Shown one piece after another: positions 34,572-43,153 of a stretch of 64,000 nucleotides of DNA (within the stretch, counting starts at the first letter, position 1; each line of letters starts with the position of its first letter). The translations under genes and the position numbers were made by a program. The stretch spans positions 98,917 through 162,916 of the forward strand of contig JAHCKS010000002.1 of assembly GCA_026125665.1 (NCBI GenBank), given 5' to 3'. The notes beneath the pieces are model-generated. The model did not search any database, was not told the DNA's origin, and saw only the letters and a program-made list of their open reading frames with translations. The DNA is from Rubrivivax sp. Its GTDB lineage: Bacteria; Pseudomonadota; Gammaproteobacteria; Burkholderiales; Burkholderiaceae_C.

Positions 34572-35975
34572 TCAATCAACCGGCAGCCGCAGCCAGAACG
34601 AGTTGCTCCCCGCCTCGGAGCGAACCCCGACCGCGCCGCCATGCGCCTCGGCGATGGCACGCACGATGGCCAGCCCCAGTCCGGCTCCATCCCCGGCGCG
34701 GTGTCGCGACGGGTCGATCCGATAGAAGCGCTCGAACAGATGCGGCACGTGTTCCGGGCCGATCGTGGCGCCCGGGTTCTCGACCTCGATGCGCATGGTC
34801 CGGCCTTCGTCCACGCCGCGCACCGTGACCGCCTCGCCGCGCGGCGTGTGGCGAATCGCATTGCCCACGAGGTTGGTCAACGCGCGCTGCAACATACCGC
34901 GATCGATCCGCAGGGGCGGGCGCTCCGCAGGCCCGGCCTCGAAGCGCAGCGCCACGCCCGCCTCTTCGCTCAAGGCCTCGAAGAAGTCGAACACAGCGCG
35001 CGTCTCGGCCTCGAGATCGGCCTCCCCTTTCTGCAGCCTGCGCCGGGGGTCCTCGGTCTGCGCGAGGAACAACATGTCGCCGATCATCTTGCGCAGGCGG
35101 TCGAGCTCGTCCAAACCTGCGTACAGCACCTCCCTGTAGGCCGCCGCGGGCCGGTCCCGGGCCAGCGCCACCTGAGTCTGCGTGAGCAGGTTCGTCACCG
35201 GCGTGCGCAGCTCGTGGGCGATGTCGGCCGAAAAGTGCGCCAGGCGCTCGAAGCTGCCCTGCAACTGGTCGAGCATGGCGTTGAACGCCGAGACAAGCGT
35301 TGCCAGCTCCACCGGCACCGTCAGCGGATCCAGCCGCGTGTGCAGATGCTCCGACGTGATGCCGCGCACGGTCGCGCTCATGCGCCGGATCGGCGCGTGG
35401 CCCCAGCGCACCGCGATGCACACGGCCAGAACGGCCAGCGAGGTGGCCGCCACTACACCCCACCACAAACCACGGCGCAGCAAGGCCAGGTAGCGTGCAT
35501 GGGCGTCGGTCGCTACGGCTACGAACACCTTCCCGCCGGCCGCATCCGGCAGCACGCTGCCCCGGTACACGTGCGGGCCGTCGGCCCAGGCACGCAGTGC
35601 CCGGCGATCCAGCACCGGTGATGGCTCGGCCCGCCGGGCGAGTTCCAGCAGAGCCGGCGGCGCGCTGACGTAGACCGCCCGCCCCGCAGCGTCGACGACG
35701 CCGAAAAACACACCGTGGTGGCCGGCGACCGCCCTGGCAAGCCGGTCCCGCAGGCCCTCGGGATCCTCCAGCCGCGCTTCGTCTCCGAGCGCGCGCCCCA
35801 GCGACTCCCTCACCGCCAGCAACTCGTCGAAGTCCAGCTGCTCGAAGTGACTCTCGATCGAGCGCGACACGAGCCAGGCGCTGGCCGAGAACACCACCGC
35901 CATCGTCACGCTGACGACCAGCGTGATGCGCAACGCCAGCGACCTCGGGCGCCGGCGGCCGGGGTCACTCGGCAT
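34572..35975 (-). CDS. cusS: Sensor histidine kinase (CusS/CopS-like), copy 3
   Basis: A 467-residue sensor kinase with two transmembrane segments (~13-35 and ~168-190), a HAMP domain, H-box [11 protein letters not shown]-box [10 protein letters not shown], and G-box [11 protein letters not shown]. Heavy-metal sensor kinases of the CusS/CopS type share this layout. It overlaps the response regulator gene by 11 bases. It lies immediately across from copA/copB. The naming is by context; the sensor loop is too divergent to assign a ligand. Confidence 0.8.
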   Translation of the reverse strand: MPSDPGRRRPRSLALRITLVVSVTMAVVFSASAWLVSRSIESHFEQLDFDELLAVRESLGRALGDEARLEDPEGLRDRLARAVAGHHGVFFGVVDAAGRAVYVSAPPALLELARRAEPSPVLDRRALRAWADGPHVYRGSVLPDAAGGKVFVAVATDAHARYLALLRRGLWWGVVAATSLAVLAVCIAVRWGHAPIRRMSATVRGITSEHLHTRLDPLTVPVELATLVSAFNAMLDQLQGSFERLAHFSADIAHELRTPVTNLLTQTQVALARDRPAAAYREVLYAGLDELDRLRKMIGDMLFLAQTEDPRRRLQKGEADLEAETRAVFDFFEALSEEAGVALRFEAGPAERPPLRIDRGMLQRALTNLVGNAIRHTPRGEAVTVRGVDEGRTMRIEVENPGATIGPEHVPHLFERFYRIDPSRHRAGDGAGLGLAIVRAIAEAHGGAVGVRSEAGSNSFWLRLPVD

Positions 35976-36648
35976 CGGGCAGATCCAGCATGTAGCCCAT
36001 GCCGCGCACCGTCTGGATCAGCTTGGGCTCGAAGTCTTCGTCGACCTTCGCTCGCAACCGGCGGATGGCCACATCGATGGCGTTGGAATCGCTGTCGAAG
36101 TTGATGTCCCAGACCTGCGAGGCGATCAACGAGCGCGGCAGCACCTCGCCGCGGCGGCGCGCCAGCAGCTCCAGCAGCGCGAACTCCTTGGCCGTCAGGT
36201 TCAGGCGGCGACCCGCTCGCGTGGCCCGCCGTCGGGGAACGTCCACGACGAGGTCGGCCACTTCCAGTCGCTCGGCCAGCGGCGCCGTCGCGCCACGGCG
36301 CAGCAACGTTCGCACGCGCGCCAGCAGCTCCGAGAAGGCGAACGGCTTGACCAGGTAGTCGTCGGCGCCGGCCTCCAGTCCCTTGACCCGGTCCTCGACG
36401 CCATCGCGCGCCGTGAGGAACAGCACCGGCGTCTGGCGGCCGGCGTCGCGCAGCGCCTTCAGGATGCGCCAGCCGTCCACGTCCGGGAGCATGACGTCCA
36501 GGATCAACAGGTCGTGGTCGCCTGTCATGGCCTGGTGATGCCCGTCCAGGCCGGTGCGGGCCAGGTCGACGACGAAGCCGGCCTCGCCGAGCCCCTGGCG
36601 CAGGTAGTCCGCCGTGATGGCCTCGTCTTCGACAACCAGCAGTTTCAT
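35965..36648 (-). CDS. cusR: OmpR-family copper response regulator (CusR/CopR-like), copy 3
   Basis: A 227-residue response regulator: VVEDEAITA, Asp in [12 protein letters not shown], Lys in LVKPFAF, winged helix [15 protein letters not shown] and [14 protein letters not shown]. It is divergently transcribed from copA; a perfect palindrome of the CusR type lies between their starts at 36738-36755. It is therefore the likeliest regulator of the copAB genes. It is a paralogue of the regulators at 23761 and 28177. Confidence 0.85.
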   Translation of the reverse strand: MKLLVVEDEAITADYLRQGLGEAGFVVDLARTGLDGHHQAMTGDHDLLILDVMLPDVDGWRILKALRDAGRQTPVLFLTARDGVEDRVKGLEAGADDYLVKPFAFSELLARVRTLLRRGATAPLAERLEVADLVVDVPRRRATRAGRRLNLTAKEFALLELLARRRGEVLPRSLIASQVWDINFDSDSNAIDVAIRRLRAKVDEDFEPKLIQTVRGMGYMLDLPDAE

Positions 36649-36737
36649 GATCTTCGGTGCTTCGGCCGCGGGCCTCGCGCGGTTGCGTCTGGGTCGGGCA
36701 GGCTACCCAGCCTCGACTATCCGTCACGTTACAGGCT

Positions 36738-36755
36738 CATGACGTACTCGTCATG
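36738..36755. promoter_or_regulatory. TGAC-N6-GTCA palindrome in the cusR/copA intergenic region
   Basis: CATGACG and CGTCATG arms flank TACT, giving the same TGAC-N6-GTCA core as at 30615. It is ~90 bases from the response regulator start and ~70 from copA, so one regulator bound here could control both directions. A further GTCATG sits just downstream at 36761-36766. Confidence 0.65.
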
Positions 36756-36825
36756 TCGATGTCATGTCTTCGTTCCCCGCCGGCCCTCAGCATGTCGACA
36801 TCTGGCAACCCGATCGAGTGAACCC

Positions 36826-38667
36826 ATGACCCACATCGTGAATCCCGCCGCCCTGCACCGTCGACGCTTCGTGCAAGGCTTGGCCGCTGGCGGCGTGCTG
36901 GCAGGGCTGTCGCCGCTCATGCGGCCAGCGCAGGCCGCAGGCTACGCCGCGGCGCGCCCTCCCGTCCCGGTACTGAGCGGCACCGAGTTCAGCCTCGAAG
37001 TGGCAGAGCTGCCGGTGAACTTCACCGGCTCGCCGCGCATGGCCACGGCGATCAACGGTTCGATCCCCGCGCCCACGCTGCGCTGGCGCGAGGGCGACGA
37101 AGTCACGATCCGCGTCACCAACCGCCTGCGCGAGGCCACTTCCATCCACTGGCACGGGATCATCCTGCCGTTCCAGATGGACGGCGTGCCCGGCATCAGC
37201 TTTGCCGGCATCTCCCCCGGCGAGACCTTCACCTACCGCTTCAAGGTCGAGCAGAGCGGCACCTACTGGTACCACTCGCACTCCGGCATGCAGGAGCAGA
37301 CCGGGATGTACGGCGCGATCGTCATCGACCCGCGCGACGGCGGCGGCGCGCGCGCGCCGCGCGACCACGTCGTGCTGCTGTCGGACTGGACCGACGACGA
37401 CCCGATGCGGGTGTTCCACAAGCTCAAGGCCCAGGGCGACTACTACAACATCAACGAGCCAACGGCGATGGACTTCTTCCGCGACGTCTCGGCCAGCGGC
37501 CTCGCGGCCGCGCTGGACAAGCGGCGCATGTGGAACCAGATGCGCATGAGCCCGACCGACCTGGGCGACCTGTCGGCGCGCGCGCTCACCTACCTGATGA
37601 ACGGCACGACTCCGGCCGGCAACTGGACCGGCCTGTTCAAGCCTGGCGAGCGGGTGCGGCTGCGCTTCATCAACGGCGCGGCCAACACGTTCTACGACGT
37701 GCGCATCCCGGGGCTCAAGCTCACCGTCGTGCAGACCGACGGGGTCGACGTCGAGCCGGTGACGGTGGACGAGTTCCGCTTCGGGCCCGGCGAGACCTGC
37801 GACGTGATCGTCCAGCCCAGGGACGAGGCCTACACCGTGTTCGCGCAGTCGATGGAGCGCACGGGTTATGCGCGGGGCACGCTGGCGGTGCGCGCGGGCG
37901 TGCAGGCCCCCGTCCCGAAGCCCGACCCGGTGGTCTGGCTGACCATGGCCGACATGATGGGTGCCATGGACCACGGGGGCATGGCCGGCATGGACCACGG
38001 CCGGATGCCCGGCATGGGTCACGGTCAGATGCAGGGCATGAATCACGGTCAGATGCACGGCATGAACCATGAGCAGATGCAGGGCATGGACCACTCGGCC
38101 ATGGGTCACGGCGCGCCGGCCGCCAATCCCCTGGCGCGCCCCAGCACGACGGCACGCCACGCGCGCACCGAGTACGGGCCCAGCGTCGACATGCGCGTGG
38201 ACATGGCACGCACCAATCTCGACGACCCCGGCATCGGCCTGCGCGACAACGGCCGGCGCGTGCTGACGCTGGCCGACCTGCACACCGTCGGCGGGCCGCT
38301 GGACCCGCGCGGCGCCGAGCGCGAAATCGAACTCCATCTCACGGGCAACATGGAGCGCTACACCTGGTCGTTCGACGGCCTGGCCTTCGGGTCGTCGACG
38401 CCCGTGAGCCTGAACTACGGCGAGCGCGTGCGCATCATCCTGCACAACGACACGATGATGACCCACCCGATGCACCTGCACGGCGTATGGAGCGAGCTGG
38501 AGACCCCCGACGGCCGCTTCCAGGCACGCCGCCACACGATTCCGATCCAGCCGGCGCAGCGCGTGAGCTTCCTCGTCACCGCCGATGCGATGGGCCGCTG
38601 GGCCTGGCACTGCCACCTGCTGCTGCACATGGACGCCGGCATGTTCCGCGAAGTGGTCATCGCATGA
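36826..38667 (+). CDS. copA: Multicopper oxidase CopA (periplasmic, Tat-exported)
   Basis: A 613-residue copper-resistance oxidase. A Tat signal with twin arginines (RRRFVQGLAAGG) precedes the mature domain. The four copper-site motifs are present in order: HWHG, HSHSG, HPMHLHG and HCHLLLHMDAGM. A Met/His-rich segment between residues ~380 and ~430 repeats GMDHG/GMNHG-type units and probably binds additional Cu(I). It oxidises Cu(I) to the less toxic Cu(II) in the periplasm. It overlaps copB by four bases (ATGA) and is divergent from the response regulator. The ATG at 36826 is where the Tat signal begins. Confidence 0.92.
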   Translation: MTHIVNPAALHRRRFVQGLAAGGVLAGLSPLMRPAQAAGYAAARPPVPVLSGTEFSLEVAELPVNFTGSPRMATAINGSIPAPTLRWREGDEVTIRVTNRLREATSIHWHGIILPFQMDGVPGISFAGISPGETFTYRFKVEQSGTYWYHSHSGMQEQTGMYGAIVIDPRDGGGARAPRDHVVLLSDWTDDDPMRVFHKLKAQGDYYNINEPTAMDFFRDVSASGLAAALDKRRMWNQMRMSPTDLGDLSARALTYLMNGTTPAGNWTGLFKPGERVRLRFINGAANTFYDVRIPGLKLTVVQTDGVDVEPVTVDEFRFGPGETCDVIVQPRDEAYTVFAQSMERTGYARGTLAVRAGVQAPVPKPDPVVWLTMADMMGAMDHGGMAGMDHGRMPGMGHGQMQGMNHGQMHGMNHEQMQGMDHSAMGHGAPAANPLARPSTTARHARTEYGPSVDMRVDMARTNLDDPGIGLRDNGRRVLTLADLHTVGGPLDPRGAEREIELHLTGNMERYTWSFDGLAFGSSTPVSLNYGERVRIILHNDTMMTHPMHLHGVWSELETPDGRFQARRHTIPIQPAQRVSFLVTADAMGRWAWHCHLLLHMDAGMFREVVIA

Positions 38668-39674
38668 GGGCGGCCATGAAGCGATCCGGCAGCGACGGCT
38701 CCCCTCGAACACAAGGAAGACATTTGACACTCCCCACGACCCTGAAAGTCGCCGCGCTGGCAGCGACGCTGGCCGCCGGGCCCGTGCTGGCGCAGTCGGC
38801 AGGCCATGCCGGGCACGGCAGCGGCGCGCCGTCCGCAGCATCTGCCGCCGCGTCGGCACCCGCGGCCGGCACGGCCAACCCGAAGCCGCGTGCGGGGATG
38901 GCGGGCATGGACCACGCCGACATGAAGATGCAGGGCGGATCGGCGCCGCCCGACGCGCGCGACCCGCACGCCTACTCGGGCGGCCACACGCTCACGACCG
39001 GCCCCTACCTGATCTCCAAGGAGCGCCTGCTGCGGCTGGGCGACGAGCAGAGCACGGGCTTCTTCTTGGCCGACCGCCTGGAGGCCCAGCGCAGCGACGG
39101 CCAGACCACCGGCGCGTACGAGGTCTTGGCCCGCTATGGCCGCGACTTCAACCGCCTCGTCGTCAAGGCCGAAGGCGAGGTCGTCGGCGGCAAGCTGGAG
39201 GAGTCTCGAACCGAGGCAGTATGGAGTCGTGCCATTGCCACCTACTGGGATGCACAGGTCGGCCTTCGTCACGACACCGGCCCCGGATCCCGCCGCAACT
39301 GGATCGCGTTCGGTGTCGAAGGCCTGGCGCCCTACTGGTTCGAGGTCGACGCCACCGCGTACGTGGGCGAAAGCGGCCGCACTGCCCTGCGACTGAGCGG
39401 CGAGTACGAACTGTTGCTGACGCAGAAACTGATCCTGCAGCCGCGGCTGGAGCTCGCAGCCTACGGCAAGAGCGACCCGGCCAACGGCGTCGGCAAGGGC
39501 CTGTCCACGGCCAATGCCGGCGTCCGCCTGCGCTACGAGTTCACCCGCCAGTTCGCGCCGTACCTCGGCGTGGAGTGGACCGGCCGGTTTGGCGACACCG
39601 CCGACCTGGCACGCGCCGAGGGCCGGCGCACGAGTGACACGCGCGCCGTGGCTGGCCTGCGCTTCTGGTTCTGA
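38664..39674 (+). CDS. copB: Copper resistance outer-membrane protein CopB
   Basis: A 336-residue protein. A signal sequence runs into GHGSGAPS and a Met/His-containing stretch (AGMDHADMKMQGG), then a beta-barrel domain of the CopB type (GDEQSTGFFLADRLEAQ, YWDAQVGLRHDTGPG), ending with Phe (GLRFWF). CopB helps remove or sequester copper at the outer membrane together with CopA. It overlaps copA by four bases, indicating translational coupling. A second ATG at 38676 is possible. Confidence 0.88.
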   Translation: MRAAMKRSGSDGSPRTQGRHLTLPTTLKVAALAATLAAGPVLAQSAGHAGHGSGAPSAASAAASAPAAGTANPKPRAGMAGMDHADMKMQGGSAPPDARDPHAYSGGHTLTTGPYLISKERLLRLGDEQSTGFFLADRLEAQRSDGQTTGAYEVLARYGRDFNRLVVKAEGEVVGGKLEESRTEAVWSRAIATYWDAQVGLRHDTGPGSRRNWIAFGVEGLAPYWFEVDATAYVGESGRTALRLSGEYELLLTQKLILQPRLELAAYGKSDPANGVGKGLSTANAGVRLRYEFTRQFAPYLGVEWTGRFGDTADLARAEGRRTSDTRAVAGLRFWF

Positions 39675-39739
39675 CGTATCACGCGCCGGCGACCTCCCCC
39701 TCAACCGACCCACCACAACCCACCGCAAAGGCACCGTAC

Positions 39740-40273
39740 ATGAACGCACGCACCGTGAAATTCGCCCTCCTTGCCGGGCTGGCGGCTCCCGCTCTAGCTT
39801 TCGCTGCGGGAGAGCACGCCTCAGGCGGCCATGGCGGCGGTCACGGCAACATGATGGGTGGCATGCACGAGGACAAGCCCGGCGGCATGGCGGCGCACGG
39901 TTCCGCGGCCGGCAAGCCAGGCGACCCGGCGAAGGTCAGCCGCACCGTGCCCGTGGAGATGAACGACAACATGCGCTTCACGCCCGCCGAGATCACCGTC
40001 AAGGCCGGCGAGACGATCCGCTTCTTCGTCGTCAACAAGGGCAAGATCCCGCACGAGATGGTGATCGGCACGGCCACCGAGCTCGACGAGCACGCCGAGA
40101 TGATGCGCAAGATGCCCGGCATGAAGCACGCCGAGCCGAACCAGATCAACCTGGCTCCGGGTCAACGCGGCGGCATCGTCTGGACCTTCGACAAGGCCGG
40201 CACCTTCGCATTCGCCTGCCTGGTCCCCGGGCACAAGGAAGCCGGGATGGTGGGCAAGTTCACCGTCAACTGA
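39740..40273 (+). CDS. Periplasmic cupredoxin, second copy
   Basis: A 177-residue blue-copper protein with a signal peptide (ending ALAFA) and a His/Met-rich spacer (HASGGHGGGHGNMMGG). Copper ligands are His in GKIPHEMVIG and Cys, His, Met in FACLVPGHKEAGMVG. It resembles the cupredoxin at 22407 and follows copB by 65 bases. It is probably a periplasmic copper carrier for CopA. It ends nine bases from the MerR gene, which runs toward it. Confidence 0.85.
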   Translation: MNARTVKFALLAGLAAPALAFAAGEHASGGHGGGHGNMMGGMHEDKPGGMAAHGSAAGKPGDPAKVSRTVPVEMNDNMRFTPAEITVKAGETIRFFVVNKGKIPHEMVIGTATELDEHAEMMRKMPGMKHAEPNQINLAPGQRGGIVWTFDKAGTFAFACLVPGHKEAGMVGKFTVN

Positions 40274-40282
40274 CGGCATCCG

Positions 40283-40696
40283 TCATGGCCGCGCGAGGAC
40301 GGCCTCGCCTTCGGTCAGCGACTCGATGATCGGGCACGGCCGGGTCGCGCCCGTCGTGAAGCATTGGTGAAGCAGATCGGCCAGTACCACCTGCATGCGG
40401 GCAAGATCCGCGAGCTTGCCATTGATCTGCGCCAGGCGCGCCGCGGCGATGCCCTGGACCGCGCGTCGGTTTCGGCCGTCCGCAAGGTCGAGCAGTGTGC
40501 CGATCTCCTCCAGGGTGAACCCAACGCCCTGCGCCTTCTTGATGAATCGAATGCGCCGCGCGACATGCTGTGGGTAGCGTCGAAAGCTCGCGCCCGCGTT
40601 CGGAACCGGCAACAGGCGAAGCCGCTGGTAGTAGCGGATGGTCTCGACGCCCACCCCGGCGAGTCGGGCGAGCCCTCCGATGGTGAGCGGCGCCAT
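40283..40696 (-). CDS. MerR-family metalloregulator
   Basis: A 137-residue MerR protein: HTH GGLARLAGVGVETIRYYQRL, dimer helix and a C-terminal metal loop C-X8-C (CFTTGATRPC) followed by PIIESL. MerR has this C-X8-C pattern, while CueR has C-X7-C. A MerR Cys82 equivalent is absent: the TLLDLADGRNRR segment has none, so it may sense copper or another ion differently. The ATG at 40696 is the family start. The mer-like dyads at 40774 and 41401 are likely operators. Confidence 0.8.
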   Translation of the reverse strand: MAPLTIGGLARLAGVGVETIRYYQRLRLLPVPNAGASFRRYPQHVARRIRFIKKAQGVGFTLEEIGTLLDLADGRNRRAVQGIAAARLAQINGKLADLARMQVVLADLLHQCFTTGATRPCPIIESLTEGEAVLARP

Positions 40697-40773
40697 GGCG
40701 CCGGGCCGTGCGGAGTGCTCCGGCCCCCGCTTGCCTGTTCGGCGATGGATCCCTTCATCCATGCAAGCATGAT

Positions 40774-40789
40774 CCGTAGTTCACTACGG
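40774..40789. promoter_or_regulatory. MerR-type dyad upstream of the MerR gene
   Basis: CCGTAGT and ACTACGG are perfect inverted arms two bases apart. The CCGTA-N6-TACGG spacing equals that of the mer operator. It is 78 bases upstream of the MerR start and ~70 before the plus-strand gene at 40860. Confidence 0.6.
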
Positions 40790-40796
40790 CGTCTCG

Positions 40797-40810
40797 TTGA
40801 CGTGCGTCAA
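40797..40810. promoter_or_regulatory. FNR/ANR-type box TTGAC-N4-GTCAA
   Basis: TTGAC-GTGC-GTCAA fits the TTGAY-N4-RTCAA consensus exactly and lies 50 bases before the ATG at 40860, just beyond the MerR dyad. It suggests oxygen control of this interval. Confidence 0.55.
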
Positions 40811-40859
40811 ACGGCTCCGAGAGGCTGCGCATAGCATGGATTGCCTCGAGAGAGTGAAC

Positions 40860-41300
40860 ATGACGCCGTTTCGCCGCACACGAACCCGACGCAGCATCGC
40901 CGCCACGATGCTGCTGTTCTGGCTGTTCGCTCTGGCTTCGTCATGGGCCAACGCGTGCGTCCTGCAGGAACGGCAGACACACGCGCACTCGTCGGCGAGC
41001 GTCGATGAGCCCACCGTCGTGACCGTCTCGGCGGGACATGTCGGCGCAGTGCCGGGGCACTTTGACGGGGCGACCGCGACGGGCGAAACGGTCTGCCTCG
41101 AGGTCTGCGACGCAACGACGCAGACATGCATGCAACCGGACTGGGTGATCGATCTACCCGACTTGGTCCTGGGCCCGCCGGCGTCGCTGGCGTGGGCGCC
41201 TCAGGTCAGGCCGCCCCTGTCGGGCCCGGGGACCACTGCGGCGCCCTCGCCGCGCGCTGCAGTCCCACCGCGAACCCTGTTCTCGCGCCTGGCCTTGTAG
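40860..41300 (+). CDS. Secreted hypothetical copper-region protein (146 aa)
   Basis: A 146-residue protein with an Arg-rich N-terminus (MTPFRRTRTRR) leading into a transmembrane or signal segment (TMLLFWLFALASSWANAC). Several Cys, His and Met residues follow (CLEVCDATTQTCMQPDW). It resembles small secreted proteins that are common next to copper operons (CopL-like). It is divergent from the MerR gene and may share the MerR-controlled interval. The C-terminus is Pro-rich. Function unknown. Confidence 0.55.
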   Translation: MTPFRRTRTRRSIAATMLLFWLFALASSWANACVLQERQTHAHSSASVDEPTVVTVSAGHVGAVPGHFDGATATGETVCLEVCDATTQTCMQPDWVIDLPDLVLGPPASLAWAPQVRPPLSGPGTTAAPSPRAAVPPRTLFSRLAL

Positions 41301-41394
41301 CGCCTCCGGCGGCCCGCTGCTGCCTGCATTGGCAGCAGGCGCCGTGCCGGGCCCAGTGCTCGCCGGCCTCGCGGGCGCTCCCTACCTGCTCAGC

Positions 41395-41425
41395 TTGACT
41401 CCGTACCCGGGTACGGGGTGCAGGC
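41395..41425 (+). promoter_or_regulatory. MerR-type promoter of the Met-rich/P-type ATPase gene set
   Basis: TTGACT (41395-41400) is followed by the perfect dyad CCGTACCC/GGGTACGG (41401-41416). A 19-base spacer would place the -10 at about 41420-41425 (GCAGGC, a poor match). This long spacer with a dyad is the hallmark of MerR-activated promoters; the mer promoter also has TTGACT followed by CCGTA-N6-TACGG. It would drive the genes from 41488 onward. Confidence 0.7.
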
Positions 41426-41487
41426 TTGGAAGGTTCATGACGTTTCCACCACCACTACCACTCTGTCCAACCGATCAGGAGTCCGAC

Positions 41488-42048
41488 ATGACATTCGCAC
41501 GCACGCTTTCGATCATCGCCGTCGCCGCGTCCGCCACGGCGGCGGCGCCGGCCTACGCCGCCGGCGACGACTCGCACGGGGCCCATCACCCCGCCGCAAG
41601 CGCGGACCAGCGCATCGCGCAGGCCACCACGCCTGCGCAGGGGACAGGGGCGGGCACGAGCATGAGCATGGGCGCGGGCGCCCCCGCCACGATGCCCGGC
41701 TACGCCGAGCAGATGAAGGCGATGCAGGCCATGCACGAGAAGATGGTCGCCGCCAAGACGCCGCAGGAGCGCAACGCGCTGATGGCCGAGCAGATGAAGC
41801 TCATGCAGGACGGCATGGCCATGATGGGCCGCATGGGCGGCATGGGCGCCATGGGCGGCGGCATGAGCGGCGGCGCGATGATGGGCGGCGGGCCGGGTGC
41901 GCCGCGCGGCCAGGGCGGCGACACTGCCGCGCGCCCAGGCACGACGGAGCAGCGCATGGACATGATGCAGCAGCGCATGGACATGATGCAGTCGATGATG
42001 CAGATGATGATGGACCGCATGGCGCCGCCCGCGCCGGCCAAGAAGTGA
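41488..42048 (+). CDS. Secreted Met/His-rich protein
   Basis: A 186-residue protein with a signal peptide ending AYAAGD. It has a His patch (HGAHHPA) and an extraordinary Met content: [20 protein letters not shown], then [20 protein letters not shown] near the C-terminus. Such Met clusters bind Cu(I)/Ag(I). It could act as a periplasmic copper sponge. It is the first gene after the MerR-type promoter and is 10 bases before the DUF302 gene, so it probably starts an operon that includes the Cu-ATPase. Confidence 0.7.
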   Translation: MTFARTLSIIAVAASATAAAPAYAAGDDSHGAHHPAASADQRIAQATTPAQGTGAGTSMSMGAGAPATMPGYAEQMKAMQAMHEKMVAAKTPQERNALMAEQMKLMQDGMAMMGRMGGMGAMGGGMSGGAMMGGGPGAPRGQGGDTAARPGTTEQRMDMMQQRMDMMQSMMQMMMDRMAPPAPAKK

Positions 42049-42058
42049 GAGGCGGCGC

Positions 42059-42472
42059 ATGAGCTACGGATTCCATTGCGAGCTCCCCGGCCACGACTTC
42101 GCCGCTGCCGTGGCGCGCGTCACCGAGGCGCTGAAGACCGAGGGATTCGGCGTGCTCACCGAGATCGACGTGCAGGCCACGATGAAGGCCAGGCTCGGGG
42201 TCGACGGCCGCCCTTATCGCATCCTCGGTGCTTGCAACCCGCCGCTGGCGCACCGCGTCCTCTCGGCCGATGCCGACATCGGGCTGCTGCTGCCCTGCAA
42301 CGTGGTCGTTCGCGAAGAACCGGACGGGCGGCTCGTCGTCGGCTTCATGGACCCGGTGGCGGTGCTGCAGCTCACCGACAACCCCGAGGTCGCGCAGGTT
42401 GCCCACGAGGTGCGCGAGCGCCTGCAGCGCGTCCGGGCCGCGCTGGCGGCTGCCACGCATCGCAACGGCTGA
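42059..42472 (+). CDS. DUF302-domain protein
   Basis: A 137-residue soluble protein matching DUF302: the core pattern [20 protein letters not shown] and [19 protein letters not shown] is the family's. These proteins often accompany metal or stress genes; the function is unknown and may be ligand binding. No signal peptide. It lies in the MerR-driven gene set with the Cu-ATPase. Confidence 0.8.
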   Translation: MSYGFHCELPGHDFAAAVARVTEALKTEGFGVLTEIDVQATMKARLGVDGRPYRILGACNPPLAHRVLSADADIGLLLPCNVVVREEPDGRLVVGFMDPVAVLQLTDNPEVAQVAHEVRERLQRVRAALAAATHRNG

Positions 42473-42488
42473 CGGAGGGCACGTGCAC

Positions 42489-42761
42489 ATGTTCTACGAA
42501 GGCGGTGGGTTCATGGGGGGCATGCTGGGGGGCATGCACTTCCTGTGGTGGATCTTCTGGATCGCGATCGTGGGCGTCATCGCGTGGGCCATCTGGGGGC
42601 GGGCGCGCGACGTGAAGGCCGCAGAGACGGCGCCGCGCGAGTCGCCCCACGAGACGCCCCACGAGACGCTGAAGCGGCGCCTGGCCAGCGGCGAGTGCAC
42701 GCCAGAGGAGTACGAGAGGCGCAAGGCACTGCTGGATCGCGACCGTGGCGGGGGCGTTTGA
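42489..42761 (+). CDS. SHOCT-domain small membrane protein
   Basis: A 90-residue protein. It begins with a Gly/Met-rich MFYEGGGFMGGMLGGMHF followed by one transmembrane helix (LWWIFWIAIVGVIAWAIWG). The C-terminus (LKRRLASGECTPEEYERRK) is a SHOCT motif. Small SHOCT proteins are common in metal and stress operons. A GTG six bases upstream is an alternative start. The stop codon lies inside the FNR-type box. Confidence 0.75.
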   Translation: MFYEGGGFMGGMLGGMHFLWWIFWIAIVGVIAWAIWGRARDVKAAETAPRESPHETPHETLKRRLASGECTPEEYERRKALLDRDRGGGV

Positions 42762-42771
42762 TCGACGTCAA
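42758..42771 (+). promoter_or_regulatory. FNR/ANR-type box TTGAT-N4-GTCAA
   Basis: TTGAT-CGAC-GTCAA matches the TTGAY-N4-RTCAA pattern. It lies 103 bases before the DUF2933 gene and so could activate an internal promoter for that gene and the Cu-ATPase under low oxygen. Confidence 0.55.
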
Positions 42772-42873
42772 TCCGATGCCATCCTGCGGCGGGCAGCACT
42801 TGACCTTGACCTGCTGACAGGCCCGACGCTTGATTCAACGGCGCCACCAGGCGCCCGAGAGAAAGGAACGAAC

Positions 42874-43149
42874 ATGAGCGCGCACGACCACACTCACGAC
42901 ACGAGCCCGACACCCGCGCAGGGCCAAAGACCCGGAACGCCACTGAGCAAACCGGTGAAGACGGCGCTGCTGATGATCGCCCTGGTGGGTGGCTTCTACC
43001 TGCTGCGCGAGCACTGGAGCCACGTGGCCGGCAACTGGATCTACCTGCTGTTGCTCGCGTGCCCGCTGTTGCATCTCTTCCACGGCCACGGGGGACATGG
43101 CGGCCACGTCGACACGCGTCGCACGGGTACCGACCCGAACAAGGAGTGA
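42874..43149 (+). CDS. DUF2933 membrane protein
   Basis: A 91-residue protein. A polar His-containing N-terminus is followed by the hydrophobic segment [18 protein letters not shown] and a second helix ([20 protein letters not shown]) that ends in a His-rich tail (HGHGGHGGH). This is the DUF2933 layout, commonly found directly upstream of copper P-type ATPases. It may help deliver copper. The Cu-ATPase starts five bases downstream. Confidence 0.75.
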   Translation: MSAHDHTHDTSPTPAQGQRPGTPLSKPVKTALLMIALVGGFYLLREHWSHVAGNWIYLLLLACPLLHLFHGHGGHGGHVDTRRTGTDPNKE

Positions 43150-43153
43150 CGGG

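Noticed and set aside
38041-38110. Minisatellite or tandem repeat DNA
   Set aside because: The periodic sequence encodes the Met/His-rich copper-binding segment of CopA and is explained by protein function.
36787-38859. 690-codon minus-strand frame opposite copA
   Set aside because: It is the mirror of the multicopper oxidase; the apparent His repeats come from antisense reading of Met/His codons.
40283-42048. Mercury-resistance operon because of mer-like dyads
   Set aside because: No merT, merP or merA is present, and the regulator lacks the Cys82 equivalent; copper genes follow.
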